64,000 nucleotides of DNA from Geothrix rubra (GCF_030268065.1 NZ_BSDD01000005.1:188156-252155), one strand, 5' to 3'. Shown: positions 24,596-33,098, counted from the first letter of the stretch. Notes: generated by a model from the sequence alone, not told the origin. Numbers and translations are program-made.

Positions 24596-25078
24596 TCATG
24601 CGGAGGCCTCGCCGTTGGCCCTGATGCGGTTCAGGAAGCCCTTGAGCTGGTCCAGTTCGGACTGGCTGAAGCCCTTGAGGTGCGCGTTCAGCACCTTGAT
24701 GGCCACCGGCGGCAGCTGGGGGAGCAGGTCCCGGCCCGCGTCGGTGAGTTCCAGCATCGTGACCCGGCGGTCCTTGCTGCTCCGGACGCGGAGGATCAGG
24801 CCCTTCTCCTCCAGGCGGTCGAGCATGCGCGTCATGGAACCCGTGTCGTAGCGGCTGTAGCGGCAGAGTTCGGCGGCCGTGGACGCGCAGCCCCGGGAGA
24901 TGCGCATGAGGATGGCCCACTGGGCCCCGGTGATGCCGGTGCCCCGGTGGAGCAGCTCATCGTCGAGGGCCGCCAGGATCTGCCTGGAGGTCTCCGCGAT
25001 GAGGCGGCCGATGCTGTCCTCCGGGTTGTAGTTCTCGGGGGTGTACAGCGGTTCGGGAATGCCAGTCGCCTCGTTCAT
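24596..25078 (-). CDS. MarR-family transcriptional regulator
   Basis: A 160-residue winged-helix repressor. The recognition helix region is STAAELCRYSRYDTGSMTRMLDRLE and the wing is RVRSSKDRRVTMLELTDAG, with the usual DRR. It is first in the efflux operon. A palindrome covering the start of transcription just upstream is the likely operator, so the regulator should repress itself and the pump until a toxic ligand binds. The start at 25078 fits the family; a further in-frame Met at 25108 lies within the operator. Confidence 0.94.
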   Translation of the reverse strand: MNEATGIPEPLYTPENYNPEDSIGRLIAETSRQILAALDDELLHRGTGITGAQWAILMRISRGCASTAAELCRYSRYDTGSMTRMLDRLEEKGLILRVRSSKDRRVTMLELTDAGRDLLPQLPPVAIKVLNAHLKGFSQSELDQLKGFLNRIRANGEASA

Positions 25079-25107
25079 GTCCCGGATTCCATGTGGATGC
25101 CTAAGCA

Positions 25108-25127
25108 ATTACTGCCGAAGCAGTAAT
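25108..25127. promoter_or_regulatory. Palindromic MarR operator
   Basis: ATTACTGC, a 4-nt CGAA centre and GCAGTAAT form a perfect 8+8 palindrome. It begins where the -10 element ends and covers the predicted transcription start of the efflux operon. Its size and place are typical of MarR sites. Confidence 0.75.
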
Positions 25128-25154
25128 GTATAGAATCCCTCCTTCACCTGTCAA
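25127..25154 (-). promoter_or_regulatory. Sigma-70 type promoter of the efflux operon
   Basis: On the minus strand TTGACA (25154-25149) is followed after 16 bp by TATACA (25132-25127). This is the clearest canonical promoter in the window, and the operator palindrome overlaps its -10 and start site. Confidence 0.75.
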
Positions 25155-25241
25155 CCCTGCCGGGAAGAAGGGTGGATGTATGGCGGATATTTCCAGGTGG
25201 ACGACGGTGGAACAATGAAGGGATGCCTGCAGGAGGCTGCC

Positions 25242-25937
25242 GTGGTTCGCCCATCTCTCCTCCGACCGATCCTCCTTTCCGCCTTGGTGGCCGTTCCGTC
25301 CCCGGCCGTCTTGGCCCCGCCGGCGGATCCACCCGGGACCGCCCTGGCGCTGCCCGCCCCCGCGGCCGGCCCCGCGACGCTGGACGGCGCCCTGAAGGCC
25401 CGACGCACCCTCCGCGAGCTCGCGGGTCCGGCCCTCTCCCGGGGCGAGGCCGCCCAGCTCCTCTGGAGCGCCCAGGGGGAGAACCGCCCGGGGCGGCGCA
25501 CGGTGCCCAGCGCCCATGCCCGCTATCCGCTGCGGGTGTACCTCGTCACAGAAGGGAGCCCCACCCTCGCGGCGGGAACCTACCGCTACCGTCCGGCGGG
25601 GCACACCCTCCAGGCCACCGGGGCCGGGGGCGTCACCTCCCTCCTGGGTGCCATCAAGGGCATGCAGCCCTGGATCGCCAAGGCGCCCTCGGTGTTCGTG
25701 ATCACCGGGAGACCGCTGCCGATCACCTCGCGGGATCCGGCCACGGCGATGGACTACACCTTCTGGGAATGCGGCGCCGCCTCCCAGGCCCTGCTGCTCC
25801 AGGCCGCGGCGCTGGATCTGGGCGCCGGCACCGCCTCCGGCGTGGATCTGGCGGCCGTGGGAAGGGCCCTGGGCCTGCCGGAGGGGGAGAAGGCCCTCGT
25901 CCTGCTGCCGGTGGGGCGGAATCAGCCAGGCCGGTGA
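25242..25937 (+). CDS. Exported SagB-type nitroreductase-like protein
   Basis: A 231-residue protein. GTG at 25242 is chosen because AGGAGG lies exactly 5 bp upstream; in-frame ATGs at 25176 and 25215 have no such site. The N-terminus then forms a signal peptide (MVRPSLLRPILLSALVAVPSP). The remainder matches the nitroreductase/SagB fold: RRTLRELAGPALSRGEAAQLLWSAQGENR, then PSAHARYPLRVYLVT and the late ECGAASQALLLQAAALDLGAGTASG. Such proteins bind FMN and usually act in the cytosol, so the export signal is unusual. It is divergent from marR, and the shared region holds the MarR operator. Confidence 0.83.
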   Translation: MVRPSLLRPILLSALVAVPSPAVLAPPADPPGTALALPAPAAGPATLDGALKARRTLRELAGPALSRGEAAQLLWSAQGENRPGRRTVPSAHARYPLRVYLVTEGSPTLAAGTYRYRPAGHTLQATGAGGVTSLLGAIKGMQPWIAKAPSVFVITGRPLPITSRDPATAMDYTFWECGAASQALLLQAAALDLGAGTASGVDLAAVGRALGLPEGEKALVLLPVGRNQPGR

Positions 25938-25995
25938 CGGCCGCCGAACCTCCGGGACCCTCGGCCCACTCGAAGGGTGGGTGGCCCGATTCGTC

Positions 25996-26001
25996 TAGTC
26001 T
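25996..26001 (+). promoter_or_regulatory. Possible -10 element (TAGTCT)
   Basis: TAGTCT lies 30 bp before the hydrolase-like gene start. It belongs to a recurring set of similar hexamers at short distances from starts. Confidence 0.3.
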
Positions 26002-26031
26002 TGAGGTGGGCCGCGCGACCCCGGAGGCTGC

Positions 26032-27006
26032 ATGAAACCTGTCTGGCTGTGTCTTCCCGCCCTGGCGCTTCCGGCGGGTGCCCAGCCGGCACCCGCGCCG
26101 GCGGATCGGCCGATCACCTTCCCGGGCTTCAACGGATTCCTGCTCCACGCCAGCGTCCGGGCCGGCGGGGCGCATCCCTACTTCGCGGTGATGGTGGCGG
26201 GTTCGGGGCCCACGGACCGGGACTGGTCGAACCCGATGATCCCCGTGGCCAGCCATGCCGGCCGGGACTTCGCGGGGTGGCTGCAGGCCCAGGGCATCGG
26301 GAGCCTGCGCTACGACAAGCGCTTCATCGGATCGCGGGACCCGAAGCTGGACATCTCCCTGGATGCCCAGATGGGGGACCTCAAGGCCGCCCTGGCCGCC
26401 GCCCGCGCCCTGCCCGAGGCCAGGGGGAAGAAGCTCCTGCTCGTGGGCCACGGCGAGGGTGCGCTCCTCTCCCTCCTGGCGGCGGGTGGCGCGGATGCCA
26501 CGCTCCTGCTGGCCCTGCCGGGCCGGGACATGGCCACGACCATCAAGGAGCAGCTGCGCCCGCAGCTCCCGCCGGAGAAGGCCGCGGCCAACCTGGCCTA
26601 CCTGGACCAGGTGTTCCAGGCCATCCGCCGGAACCAGCCCACGCCCGAGCCCGGCACCGACGTGTATCCCGCCATGGGCCGACTCGCCAAGGGCCTCATG
26701 GCACCCGAGACCCTCGACTTCGTGCGCGACACCCTCGACCTCGATCCCTGGACCCTGGCGGCCCGGCTCACCGGTCCCGCGGCCATCGTGTGGGGTGACC
26801 GCGACGTCCAGACCTGGCGCCCGGCCACGGTGCCCGCCAGCTACCACGGCGCCGTGATCGACCTGCCGGAGGCGAACCTCCTGCTCAGGCGGGAGACCCG
26901 GCCCCGCGCGGAGCTGTCGCCCGCCAGCGCCATGACCGCCTACGGCGACAGCACGCCCCTGGCCGATCTGGCCCCCCTGGCCGCCTGGCTGAAGGGCCTG
27001 AAATAG
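26032..27006 (+). CDS. Alpha/beta-hydrolase-fold protein lacking catalytic Ser and His
   Basis: A 324-residue exported protein (signal peptide 1-17, ending GAQ). The fold is clear: VMVAGSGPTDRDWSN (oxyanion loop region), GIGSLRYDKRFIGSRD, the nucleophile elbow LLVGHGEGALLS, the acid strand IVWGDRDVQT and the terminal EANLLLRRE. In active relatives the elbow is GHSEG and the end is NH-V/L-K. Here serine is glycine (GGC, one base from AGC) and the histidine position is Leu. The acid residue is kept. The protein is therefore probably not a serine hydrolase and may bind a ligand or partner. The frame is otherwise intact, so this is not a simple pseudogene. Confidence 0.85.
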   Translation: MKPVWLCLPALALPAGAQPAPAPADRPITFPGFNGFLLHASVRAGGAHPYFAVMVAGSGPTDRDWSNPMIPVASHAGRDFAGWLQAQGIGSLRYDKRFIGSRDPKLDISLDAQMGDLKAALAAARALPEARGKKLLLVGHGEGALLSLLAAGGADATLLLALPGRDMATTIKEQLRPQLPPEKAAANLAYLDQVFQAIRRNQPTPEPGTDVYPAMGRLAKGLMAPETLDFVRDTLDLDPWTLAARLTGPAAIVWGDRDVQTWRPATVPASYHGAVIDLPEANLLLRRETRPRAELSPASAMTAYGDSTPLADLAPLAAWLKGLK

Positions 27007-27017
27007 CGGGGAGGGGT

Positions 27018-27023
27018 TAGACT
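27018..27023 (+). promoter_or_regulatory. Possible -10 element (TAGACT)
   Basis: TAGACT lies 26 bp before the small secreted protein gene at 27050. No clear -35 is seen. Confidence 0.3.
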
Positions 27024-27049
27024 GCTCCAGCCAACCCACAGGAGCCCCC

Positions 27050-27478
27050 ATGCGCCTCGTCCCCGCCTTGCTGTGCCTCGGCCTCGCATTCCCCGGCCTG
27101 CGCGCCGAAACCTGGGAAGGCGCGCTGGCCAAGCTCCAGGCCGCGGTCGATGCGAAGGAGGGGCGGGGCATGGTCATCGAGGTGGTGCGCGTGGACGCCC
27201 GGCAGGTCCGCCTCCGCGTGGAGGCGCGGGGCACCACCTTCCACGCGGCGACGGTGCGGCCCCGCCTCGGGGACCAGTCGGGCCTCCCGGTCCTATCGAT
27301 GGAAGGCCGGGAGATGACGGCCTGGCAGGGCGTCACCTTCCTTGAGCCGAATACGGAGGCCCTCGAGGTGGGGCTCGCCGGCCCGGACCTGGCTCCCCGC
27401 CTGGTGCTGAAGGTGCCCGCCCCGGGCCAGCGCCCCGAGGTGGCGAGGGTGGTGACGGGCGGGCTGGTCGCGAAGTAG
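27050..27478 (+). CDS. Small secreted protein of unknown function
   Basis: A 142-residue protein with a signal peptide (about 1-19, ending LRA). The mature part is mostly beta-strand by appearance, with no cysteine and no known motif. AGGAG precedes the ATG by 6 bp. It follows the hydrolase-like gene by 43 bp in the same direction but appears to have its own -10. I do not recognise a family. Confidence 0.6.
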   Translation: MRLVPALLCLGLAFPGLRAETWEGALAKLQAAVDAKEGRGMVIEVVRVDARQVRLRVEARGTTFHAATVRPRLGDQSGLPVLSMEGREMTAWQGVTFLEPNTEALEVGLAGPDLAPRLVLKVPAPGQRPEVARVVTGGLVAK

Positions 27479-27521
27479 CCGGCCTTAACATCCTTTAACC
27501 GCCGCTTCCAAGGGCCCTGGC

Positions 27522-27527
27522 TAGACT
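27522..27527 (+). promoter_or_regulatory. Possible -10 element (TAGACT) with upstream TTAAC repeats
   Basis: TAGACT is 17 bp before the gene at 27545. Two TTAAC copies at 27485-27489 and 27495-27499, one helical turn apart, lie just upstream and could bind a regulator. Confidence 0.3.
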
Positions 27528-27544
27528 CCCCGCAGGAGCCGCCG

Positions 27545-27991
27545 ATGCCCGAATCGCTGGAGCTGAAGCTGGAGGTGTCCCGGGGCCAGCGGCTGGTGGC
27601 CCTGGTCAGCCTGTGGGCCTTCCTGGGCCTCGCCTTCGCCGCCGCCTGGGAGGACTGGCACCGGGGCCGTTGGGGAGGGGATTCGGCCCTCATGATGGCT
27701 CTCCGGTTGCTGCAGGCCGTCGTGATCTGGCAGGGGGCCCTCCGGCTCGACGCCAAGGTGCTGGTCGTGCAGGGCGGCATCCTCACGGTGACGACGCAAT
27801 TCCGCAAGCCCTTCGGGCTCGGGCGCCTGGACGTGCCCATCCGCGAGGCGGCCCTGGAGTGGATCGGCCCCACGCTGGTGATCCAGACCGGCCGGCACGG
27901 CGGTCAGCTGCGGCTGGGCCGTGCGCCCGCAGCGCGGTCCGTGGCCGACTGGCTCGTGGCCCGGGGCGCGCCGCCGCCGGTGGGCGGCTAG
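27545..27991 (+). CDS. Small membrane-anchored protein of unknown function
   Basis: A 148-residue protein with two hydrophobic segments (about 19-35 and 53-67) and a C-terminal soluble part of short strands (VLVVQGGILTVTTQFRKP...ALEWIGPTLVIQTG) that resembles bacterial PH-like domains. AGGAG lies upstream of the ATG. It ends 2 bp before the convergent M28 peptidase gene. No family can be named with confidence. Confidence 0.6.
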   Translation: MPESLELKLEVSRGQRLVALVSLWAFLGLAFAAAWEDWHRGRWGGDSALMMALRLLQAVVIWQGALRLDAKVLVVQGGILTVTTQFRKPFGLGRLDVPIREAALEWIGPTLVIQTGRHGGQLRLGRAPAARSVADWLVARGAPPPVGG

Positions 27992-27993
27992 GC

Positions 27994-29328
27994 CTACTCG
28001 AGGCGCGTGGGCCCCACGGGCAGGCCCTCGTTCCCCTCCGCATCCACGGTGGCCAGGGCGAAGACGTTGGAATCCGGCACCACGTCCGGGATCACCAGGT
28101 GGTCCGACACAGGCAGGCGCTGGAGGCGCTGCCAGGTCACGCCATCCGCCCGCCGCCGGAAGAGGAGGAGGCCCTTGATGCGCGGATCTGCCGGCAGGGT
28201 CCAGCGCAGCCGCGTGTCGGGGCTCACGGCGCCACCCAGGGTGAGGTCCTTCACCGGAGCCGGGGCAGCGGCCAGGGTGGCCACGGCGGCGCAGAGGGCC
28301 TTCGCCAGCTTCGCGGCGTAGGGTGCATCGAAATGGGCAAGGTCGTCGCCGTAGGCGCGGCCCTCCACGGTGCGCACGTCCTGGTGCTGACGGTCGTAGT
28401 GCTCCTGGGCCTCGCGGAGGCAGGCGGCCGGGTAGCCCTCGGCCGTGAAGCTCATGTGGTCCGAGCCGCGGGCGATGCGGTCGCGGCGGAGCATGACGAG
28501 CAGGTCCAGGTTCTCCACGTAGCGCTCGCCCAGGCGCTTCACGTAGCGGGCCCATTCCCGGGACCGGCCGTCGTTCTCCGTGCCCAGGGCCAGCCGCAGC
28601 CGGCGCGCCTCGGGCGTCTCTCCGGCGGGCACGCCCTCGCTCCAGAGGCGGGCGGTGACGTTGTCCTTCACGCCGTTCTCGCCCTCGGTGTTGCCGGCGA
28701 TGTCCACGCTCAGCATGGCGAGGACGTCCACGCCCTCGGCCTTCAGCCGCTTCGCCAGGTGCGTGCTGCCGTATAGGCCCTGCTCCTCGCCGGCGACGGC
28801 CACGAAATAGACGGTGACCGCGGGCCGCTCCGCAGCCATGACCCGGGCCAGCTCCAGCATCATGGCCGTGCCGCTGCCGTCGTCGTCGGCGCCCGGCGCG
28901 TCCGAGGTGGCATCCATCACGTCCGTGGCCCGGCTGTCGTAGTGGCCCGTGAGGACGATGGCCTCCTTCGCCCGCACCGGGTCGATCCCGGGCAGCACGG
29001 CCCCCACGTTCACGATCTCCACGGGAGCCGGGATCCTCGACGCCGCCGGCTGGGTGAACCGGTCCTCGAAGGGCCGGAGCCGGGAACCGGGAAGCGCCGC
29101 CAGGTCCGCGAACTGGCCGGCGAGCCAGGTCCGGGCGGCGCCGATGCCGCGGTGTGGGGAGGTGGTCTCCGACAGGGTGTGCCGCGTCCCGAAGCCGACG
29201 AGGTTCGCCACCGTGGCCTGCAGCCGCGGGGCCTCCACGGAGGCCACGAGCCGTTCCACGCGGGGCGAGCGCACCTCCTGGGCGGCGAGGAGGGAGGCGA
29301 GGGCGAGCAGGAGCGCGACACGGCGCAT
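27994..29328 (-). CDS. Exported M28-family zinc aminopeptidase
   Basis: A 444-residue protein. The signal peptide (about 1-16) ends LLAAQ. The catalytic zinc ligands are visible as GHYDSR (His), GADDDGSG (bridging Asp), GEEQGLYGS (Glu pair), SVDIAGN (Asp) and GSDHMSF (His). A C-terminal segment from about 355 looks like a fibronectin III domain (RLRWTLPAD...LLLFRRR). The start at 29328 has GGAG 5 bp upstream. Enzymes of this type remove N-terminal residues from peptides in the periplasm or outside. It is a single gene. Confidence 0.9.
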   Translation of the reverse strand: MRRVALLLALASLLAAQEVRSPRVERLVASVEAPRLQATVANLVGFGTRHTLSETTSPHRGIGAARTWLAGQFADLAALPGSRLRPFEDRFTQPAASRIPAPVEIVNVGAVLPGIDPVRAKEAIVLTGHYDSRATDVMDATSDAPGADDDGSGTAMMLELARVMAAERPAVTVYFVAVAGEEQGLYGSTHLAKRLKAEGVDVLAMLSVDIAGNTEGENGVKDNVTARLWSEGVPAGETPEARRLRLALGTENDGRSREWARYVKRLGERYVENLDLLVMLRRDRIARGSDHMSFTAEGYPAACLREAQEHYDRQHQDVRTVEGRAYGDDLAHFDAPYAAKLAKALCAAVATLAAAPAPVKDLTLGGAVSPDTRLRWTLPADPRIKGLLLFRRRADGVTWQRLQRLPVSDHLVIPDVVPDSNVFALATVDAEGNEGLPVGPTRLE

Positions 29329-29399
29329 GGGTTCTCCGGAGGGGTCATCCAGGGTGGACCCGGCCGGCACCGGAGGCAATGGCCTCCCGGAACCCGCGC

Positions 29400-29405
29400 T
29401 AGACT
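29400..29405 (+). promoter_or_regulatory. Possible -10 element (TAGACT) for fabG
   Basis: TAGACT lies 25 bp before the fabG ATG, followed by a GGAGG ribosome site. Confidence 0.35.
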
Positions 29406-29430
29406 GGGGTCTTCCGCATCCGGAGGTTCC

Positions 29431-30177
29431 ATGTTCCGCCTCGACGGCAAGGTCGCCCTCGTCACCGGTGCCAGCCAGGGCATCGGCGAAGCCATTGCGA
29501 AGCGCCTCGCGGCCCAGGGGGCCACGGTGGTGTGCGCCGCCCGCACGCTGAGCAAGCTCCAGGAGGTGGCGGATGCCATCCAGTCCGCGGGGGGAAAGGC
29601 GGATGTGGTGGCCGCCGACCTGTCGGACACGGCCTCGGTGAGGGCCGCCATCGCTGCGACGGTGGAGCGCCATGGCGCTATCCACATTCTGGTGAACAAC
29701 GCGGGCATCACCCGGGACAAGCTCCTGATCCAGATGAAGGAGGAGGACTGGGACGCGGTGCTTGACACGAACCTCAAGGGCGCCTGGACCGCCATCCAGG
29801 CCGCCACGAAGCCCATGATGAAGCAGCGCTGGGGGAGGATCATCAACATCGCCTCGGTGGTGGGACAGATGGGCAATCCGGGCCAGGCCAACTACGTGGC
29901 CGCCAAGGCGGGCCTCATCGGCCTCACGAAGTCCGTGGCCCGGGAGCTGGCCAGCCGCAACGTGACGGCCAATGCCGTGACGCCGGGCTACATCGAGACC
30001 GCCATGACCGCCGGGCTGGGCGAGGATGTGAAGGCCGAGTTCACCAGACAGATTCCCCTGGGACGGATGGGCACGGGCGAGGACATCGCCGCCGCCGTGG
30101 CGTTCCTGGCCAGCGAGGAGGCCGGCTACATCACGGGGCAGACCTTGAGCGTCAACGGCGGGATGCTGATGGCCTGA
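29431..30177 (+). CDS. fabG: 3-oxoacyl-ACP reductase
   Basis: A 248-residue short-chain dehydrogenase for the first reduction step of fatty acid elongation. TGASQGIGEAIA (13-24) binds NADPH, LVNNAGITRD follows in mid-protein, and the catalytic tetrad is in NIASVVGQ...YVAAKAG with Y and K four apart. The C-terminus GYITGQTLSVNGGMLM is typical of FabG. GGAGG sits 4 bp before the ATG. The next gene begins 1 bp after its stop. It lies away from plsX/fabD, so other SDR roles are possible. Confidence 0.92.
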   Translation: MFRLDGKVALVTGASQGIGEAIAKRLAAQGATVVCAARTLSKLQEVADAIQSAGGKADVVAADLSDTASVRAAIAATVERHGAIHILVNNAGITRDKLLIQMKEEDWDAVLDTNLKGAWTAIQAATKPMMKQRWGRIINIASVVGQMGNPGQANYVAAKAGLIGLTKSVARELASRNVTANAVTPGYIETAMTAGLGEDVKAEFTRQIPLGRMGTGEDIAAAVAFLASEEAGYITGQTLSVNGGMLMA

Positions 30178-30178
30178 C

Positions 30179-32122
30179 ATGTCCGGCTGGCGGGATTCCC
30201 CGATGGTCTCCGGGCTCCGGCGGGCGCTGGCCGCCCTGCGTCCGCGCTGGGCCTGGATCACCCTGGCCTGCGGGCTGCCCTGGCTGCTGATCCCGTCCAG
30301 CCGGCTGGTCACGGGTTCGGGCTGCCTGTGGACCCTGTCGGGCCTGGCTTTCTGGGTGGCCGCCTTCGTCCTGGGATTCCTGGGGATCCGGTGGCTGTGG
30401 CGGCGGATCCTCTTCAAGGTCTCCCGGCGGCTCTGGGTGATCCTGATCCTCGTCTCCTTCCTGCCGGCGCTCTCGCTGACGGCGCTCTTCGTGTCCGTGG
30501 GCTGGCTGGGGCTGGGCGCCCAGGTGGGCCGCGCCTTCCAGGGTGACCTGAAGCGCATGGAGACCGCCGTGCGCGAGGCGGTGAACCAGCCTTCGGATGC
30601 CGCCGCCCTCAAGGCCCTGGAGGTGCTGGGCGAGGCGCACGTGCGGCGGGTGGACGCCCTGCCGCCCGGCGTGAAGGACGGCTTCGTGGGCTACGTGTAC
30701 GACGTGACGCCGGAGGGGAAGAAGGTGGTGGCCCTGCGGGCGGTGGCCGCCGAGGGCGACCGCCACCGCCTCCTGAGCCTCGGCCTGGGCCGCATGAGCG
30801 CCTCGGGGCGGGAGATCTGGGGCGGGCGCATGATCTACCGCCTGGATTGGGGCTCCGGCGAGAAGGGCAAGGTGCGGTCGAAACTCGGGAACGAGGAGGC
30901 CCCGCTGGAGTTCTCGGGCCTGTTCACCGGCGCCTCGCCTGTCACCACCTACCAGGACGGCGAGGTGCCCCAGGGCCGCGGCCTCTTCCACCCCTTCAGC
31001 CTGCCCCCCGTGGGCCTGCGGGTGATCGACTGGGAGACGGGCCGGCCCATGCTCCTCAGCGCGACCCCGGAGACGAACCTGGAGGAGCTCTTCCGGGGAT
31101 TCGGATTCGGGTCCAAGGGCGGCAACCTCTCCGGCCAGACCCTCCTGATCATCGGCGGACTGGTGGTGGGCATCTTCCTCCTCTTCTCCTTCCAGCTGGT
31201 GGCCCTGGTCATGGGGTTCTACCTGGCCCGCCAGCTCGGGAAGGCCGTGGACGGCCTCTTCCGGGGCGTCTCCCGCCTGAGCGCCGGGGACTTCACCGTC
31301 CGCATCCGCCCCCGGGGTCGGGACCAGGTGGCCCGGCTCACCGTGGCCTTCAACGAGATGGCGGGCCGCCTCCAGCAGGCGGACGTGGAGCGCGAGGAGC
31401 GGCTGCGCATGGAGGAGGAGCTCCGGGTGGCCCGCGAGGTGCAGATGCGCCTGCTGCCGGACCTGGAGGCCCTGCACCTGCCCTCGGTCCGCGCCACGAT
31501 CCTGCCCGCGCGTGAGGTGGCCGGCGACTACTACGACCTGTTCCCCCTTCCGGAGGGCAGCCTCGCCTTCCTCATCGCCGACGTCAGCGGCAAGGGCACC
31601 AGCGCGGCCTTCTACGCCGCGGAGACCAAGGGTGTCCTCTCCGCCCTGGACAAGGAAGCCCTGGATCCCCGCGAAGTGGCGGCCCGCTTGAATGCCATCT
31701 GGTGCGAGGGCCACGGCAAGAACCTCTTCCTCACGCTGGTGTACGGCACCTTCCATCCCCGCACGGGGCGTTTCGCCTTCGTGCGCGCCGGCCATCCCCC
31801 GGCCTTCCTCCGGCGGGCCGAGGGGGCCGTGGAGCGGCTGAACCCCCGGGGCCTGGGCGTGGGCCTCAGCGCCGCCCGGTTCGCCGGAGCCCTCGAGCTC
31901 TGCGAGGGGACGCTGGAACCCGGCGACCGGCTGGTGTTCTACACCGACGGCCTCAGCGAGGCCCTCGATCCCTTCGATGCCCTCTACGGCGAGGCCCGGC
32001 TGGCCGAGCTTCTGGCCCGGCCCGCCGAGGACCTGCAGGCGGCCATCCTCGCGGACGTGACCGCCTTCACCCAGGGCCGGCCCCTGGCCGACGACCTCAC
32101 CCTGCTGATCCTGGGGCGCTGA
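30179..32122 (+). CDS. Membrane-bound PP2C/SpoIIE phosphatase with HAMP domain
   Basis: A 647-residue RsbU-type protein. Three hydrophobic helices lie in the first 110 residues, an outside sensor region spans about 110-315, and a membrane helix (about 318-345) leads to a HAMP domain (about 350-405). A coiled linker with ERLRMEEELRVAREVQMRLLP follows, then the PP2C-type domain (about 430-647) with GDYYDLFPL, LIADVSGKG, GHPPAFLRR, YTDGLSEA and DDLTLLIL. It would dephosphorylate a STAS protein in response to an outside signal. It overlaps the convergent E1 beta gene by 26 bp. Confidence 0.92.
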   Translation: MSGWRDSPMVSGLRRALAALRPRWAWITLACGLPWLLIPSSRLVTGSGCLWTLSGLAFWVAAFVLGFLGIRWLWRRILFKVSRRLWVILILVSFLPALSLTALFVSVGWLGLGAQVGRAFQGDLKRMETAVREAVNQPSDAAALKALEVLGEAHVRRVDALPPGVKDGFVGYVYDVTPEGKKVVALRAVAAEGDRHRLLSLGLGRMSASGREIWGGRMIYRLDWGSGEKGKVRSKLGNEEAPLEFSGLFTGASPVTTYQDGEVPQGRGLFHPFSLPPVGLRVIDWETGRPMLLSATPETNLEELFRGFGFGSKGGNLSGQTLLIIGGLVVGIFLLFSFQLVALVMGFYLARQLGKAVDGLFRGVSRLSAGDFTVRIRPRGRDQVARLTVAFNEMAGRLQQADVEREERLRMEEELRVAREVQMRLLPDLEALHLPSVRATILPAREVAGDYYDLFPLPEGSLAFLIADVSGKGTSAAFYAAETKGVLSALDKEALDPREVAARLNAIWCEGHGKNLFLTLVYGTFHPRTGRFAFVRAGHPPAFLRRAEGAVERLNPRGLGVGLSAARFAGALELCEGTLEPGDRLVFYTDGLSEALDPFDALYGEARLAELLARPAEDLQAAILADVTAFTQGRPLADDLTLLILGR

Positions 32123-33089
32123 CGGGCAGGCCCAGCGCCACCAGCCGCCGGGCGGCGGCCGAGATGGCGTCCGGCTGGGGGATGAAGGCCTGCTCCAGGG
32201 GGTAGCTGGACGGTGCGGGGGCGTCGGGCCCCGTGATGCGGACCACCGGCGCCTTCAGGTCGGCGAAGGCCTCGGCGGCCACGAGGGCGGCCACTTCCGC
32301 GCCCACACCGCAGGGGGCGGCGGCCTCGTGCACCACCACCAGGCGCCCCGTCTTCCGGACCGAACGGAGGATGGACTCCGTGTCCAGGGGCTTGAGCGTG
32401 CGGAGGTCCAGCACTTCGGCGGAAATGCCCTCCTCGGCGAGGGTCTCCGCGGCCTGCAGGCAGGTGTGCACGGTCTTGGCGTAGGAGACCAGGGTCACGT
32501 CCGAACCCTCGCGGCGGATGGCCGCCTGCCCGAGGGGCACGAGGACGTCGCCCTCCGGCACCTCGCCGGGGACGAAGGCCAGGGCCAGGTCCACGAAGAA
32601 GAGCACGGGATTCTCGTCGCGGATGGCGGCCTGCATGAGGCCCTTGAAGTCCGCGGGCGTGGAGGGCATCACCACCTTCAGCCCCGGGCTGTGGACGAAC
32701 CAGGCCTCGAGGTTGTGGTTGTGCTGGGCCCCGACGGTCCAGCCCCCGCCGGTCATGGCCAGGGCCACCATGGGGAAGGCGAACTGGCCGCCGGACATGT
32801 AGCGGAGCTTGCCGGCGCTGTTGACGAGCTCGTCCATGGCGAAGCAGAGGAAGGGCGCGAAGAGCAGGTCCACGATGGGCCGGAGCCCGGTGGCGGCGGC
32901 CCCGGCGGCGGTGCCGGCGATGATGCCCTCCGCCAGGGGCGTGTTGCGGACGCGGGCGGACCCGAATTCCGACACCAGCTCCGGATGCTTGGTGGCCGTG
33001 CCCTCGCCGAAGATGAGGACGCGGCTGTCGCGGCGCATCTCCTCGGCGATGGCCTGGCCGATGGCTTCGTTCACGGTGAGAAGGGGCAT
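32097..33089 (-). CDS. pdhB: 2-oxoacid dehydrogenase E1 component, beta subunit
   Basis: A 330-residue transketolase-like subunit. LTVNEAIGQAIAEEMRRD opens the protein, and FGEGTATKHPELVSEFG, NTPLAEGIIAGTAAGAAATGLRPI, PSTPADFKGLM and the C-terminal domain with DLRTLKPLD follow, as in PdhB, BkdB and AcoB. It pairs with the alpha subunit encoded 9 bp upstream to form the TPP-dependent E1 enzyme. Pyruvate, branched-chain 2-oxoacids or acetoin are all possible substrates. No E2 or E3 gene is next to it. Its 3' end overlaps the convergent phosphatase gene. Confidence 0.93.
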   Translation of the reverse strand: MPLLTVNEAIGQAIAEEMRRDSRVLIFGEGTATKHPELVSEFGSARVRNTPLAEGIIAGTAAGAAATGLRPIVDLLFAPFLCFAMDELVNSAGKLRYMSGGQFAFPMVALAMTGGGWTVGAQHNHNLEAWFVHSPGLKVVMPSTPADFKGLMQAAIRDENPVLFFVDLALAFVPGEVPEGDVLVPLGQAAIRREGSDVTLVSYAKTVHTCLQAAETLAEEGISAEVLDLRTLKPLDTESILRSVRKTGRLVVVHEAAAPCGVGAEVAALVAAEAFADLKAPVVRITGPDAPAPSSYPLEQAFIPQPDAISAAARRLVALGLPVSAPGSAG

Positions 33090-33098
33090 GGCGGTCTC

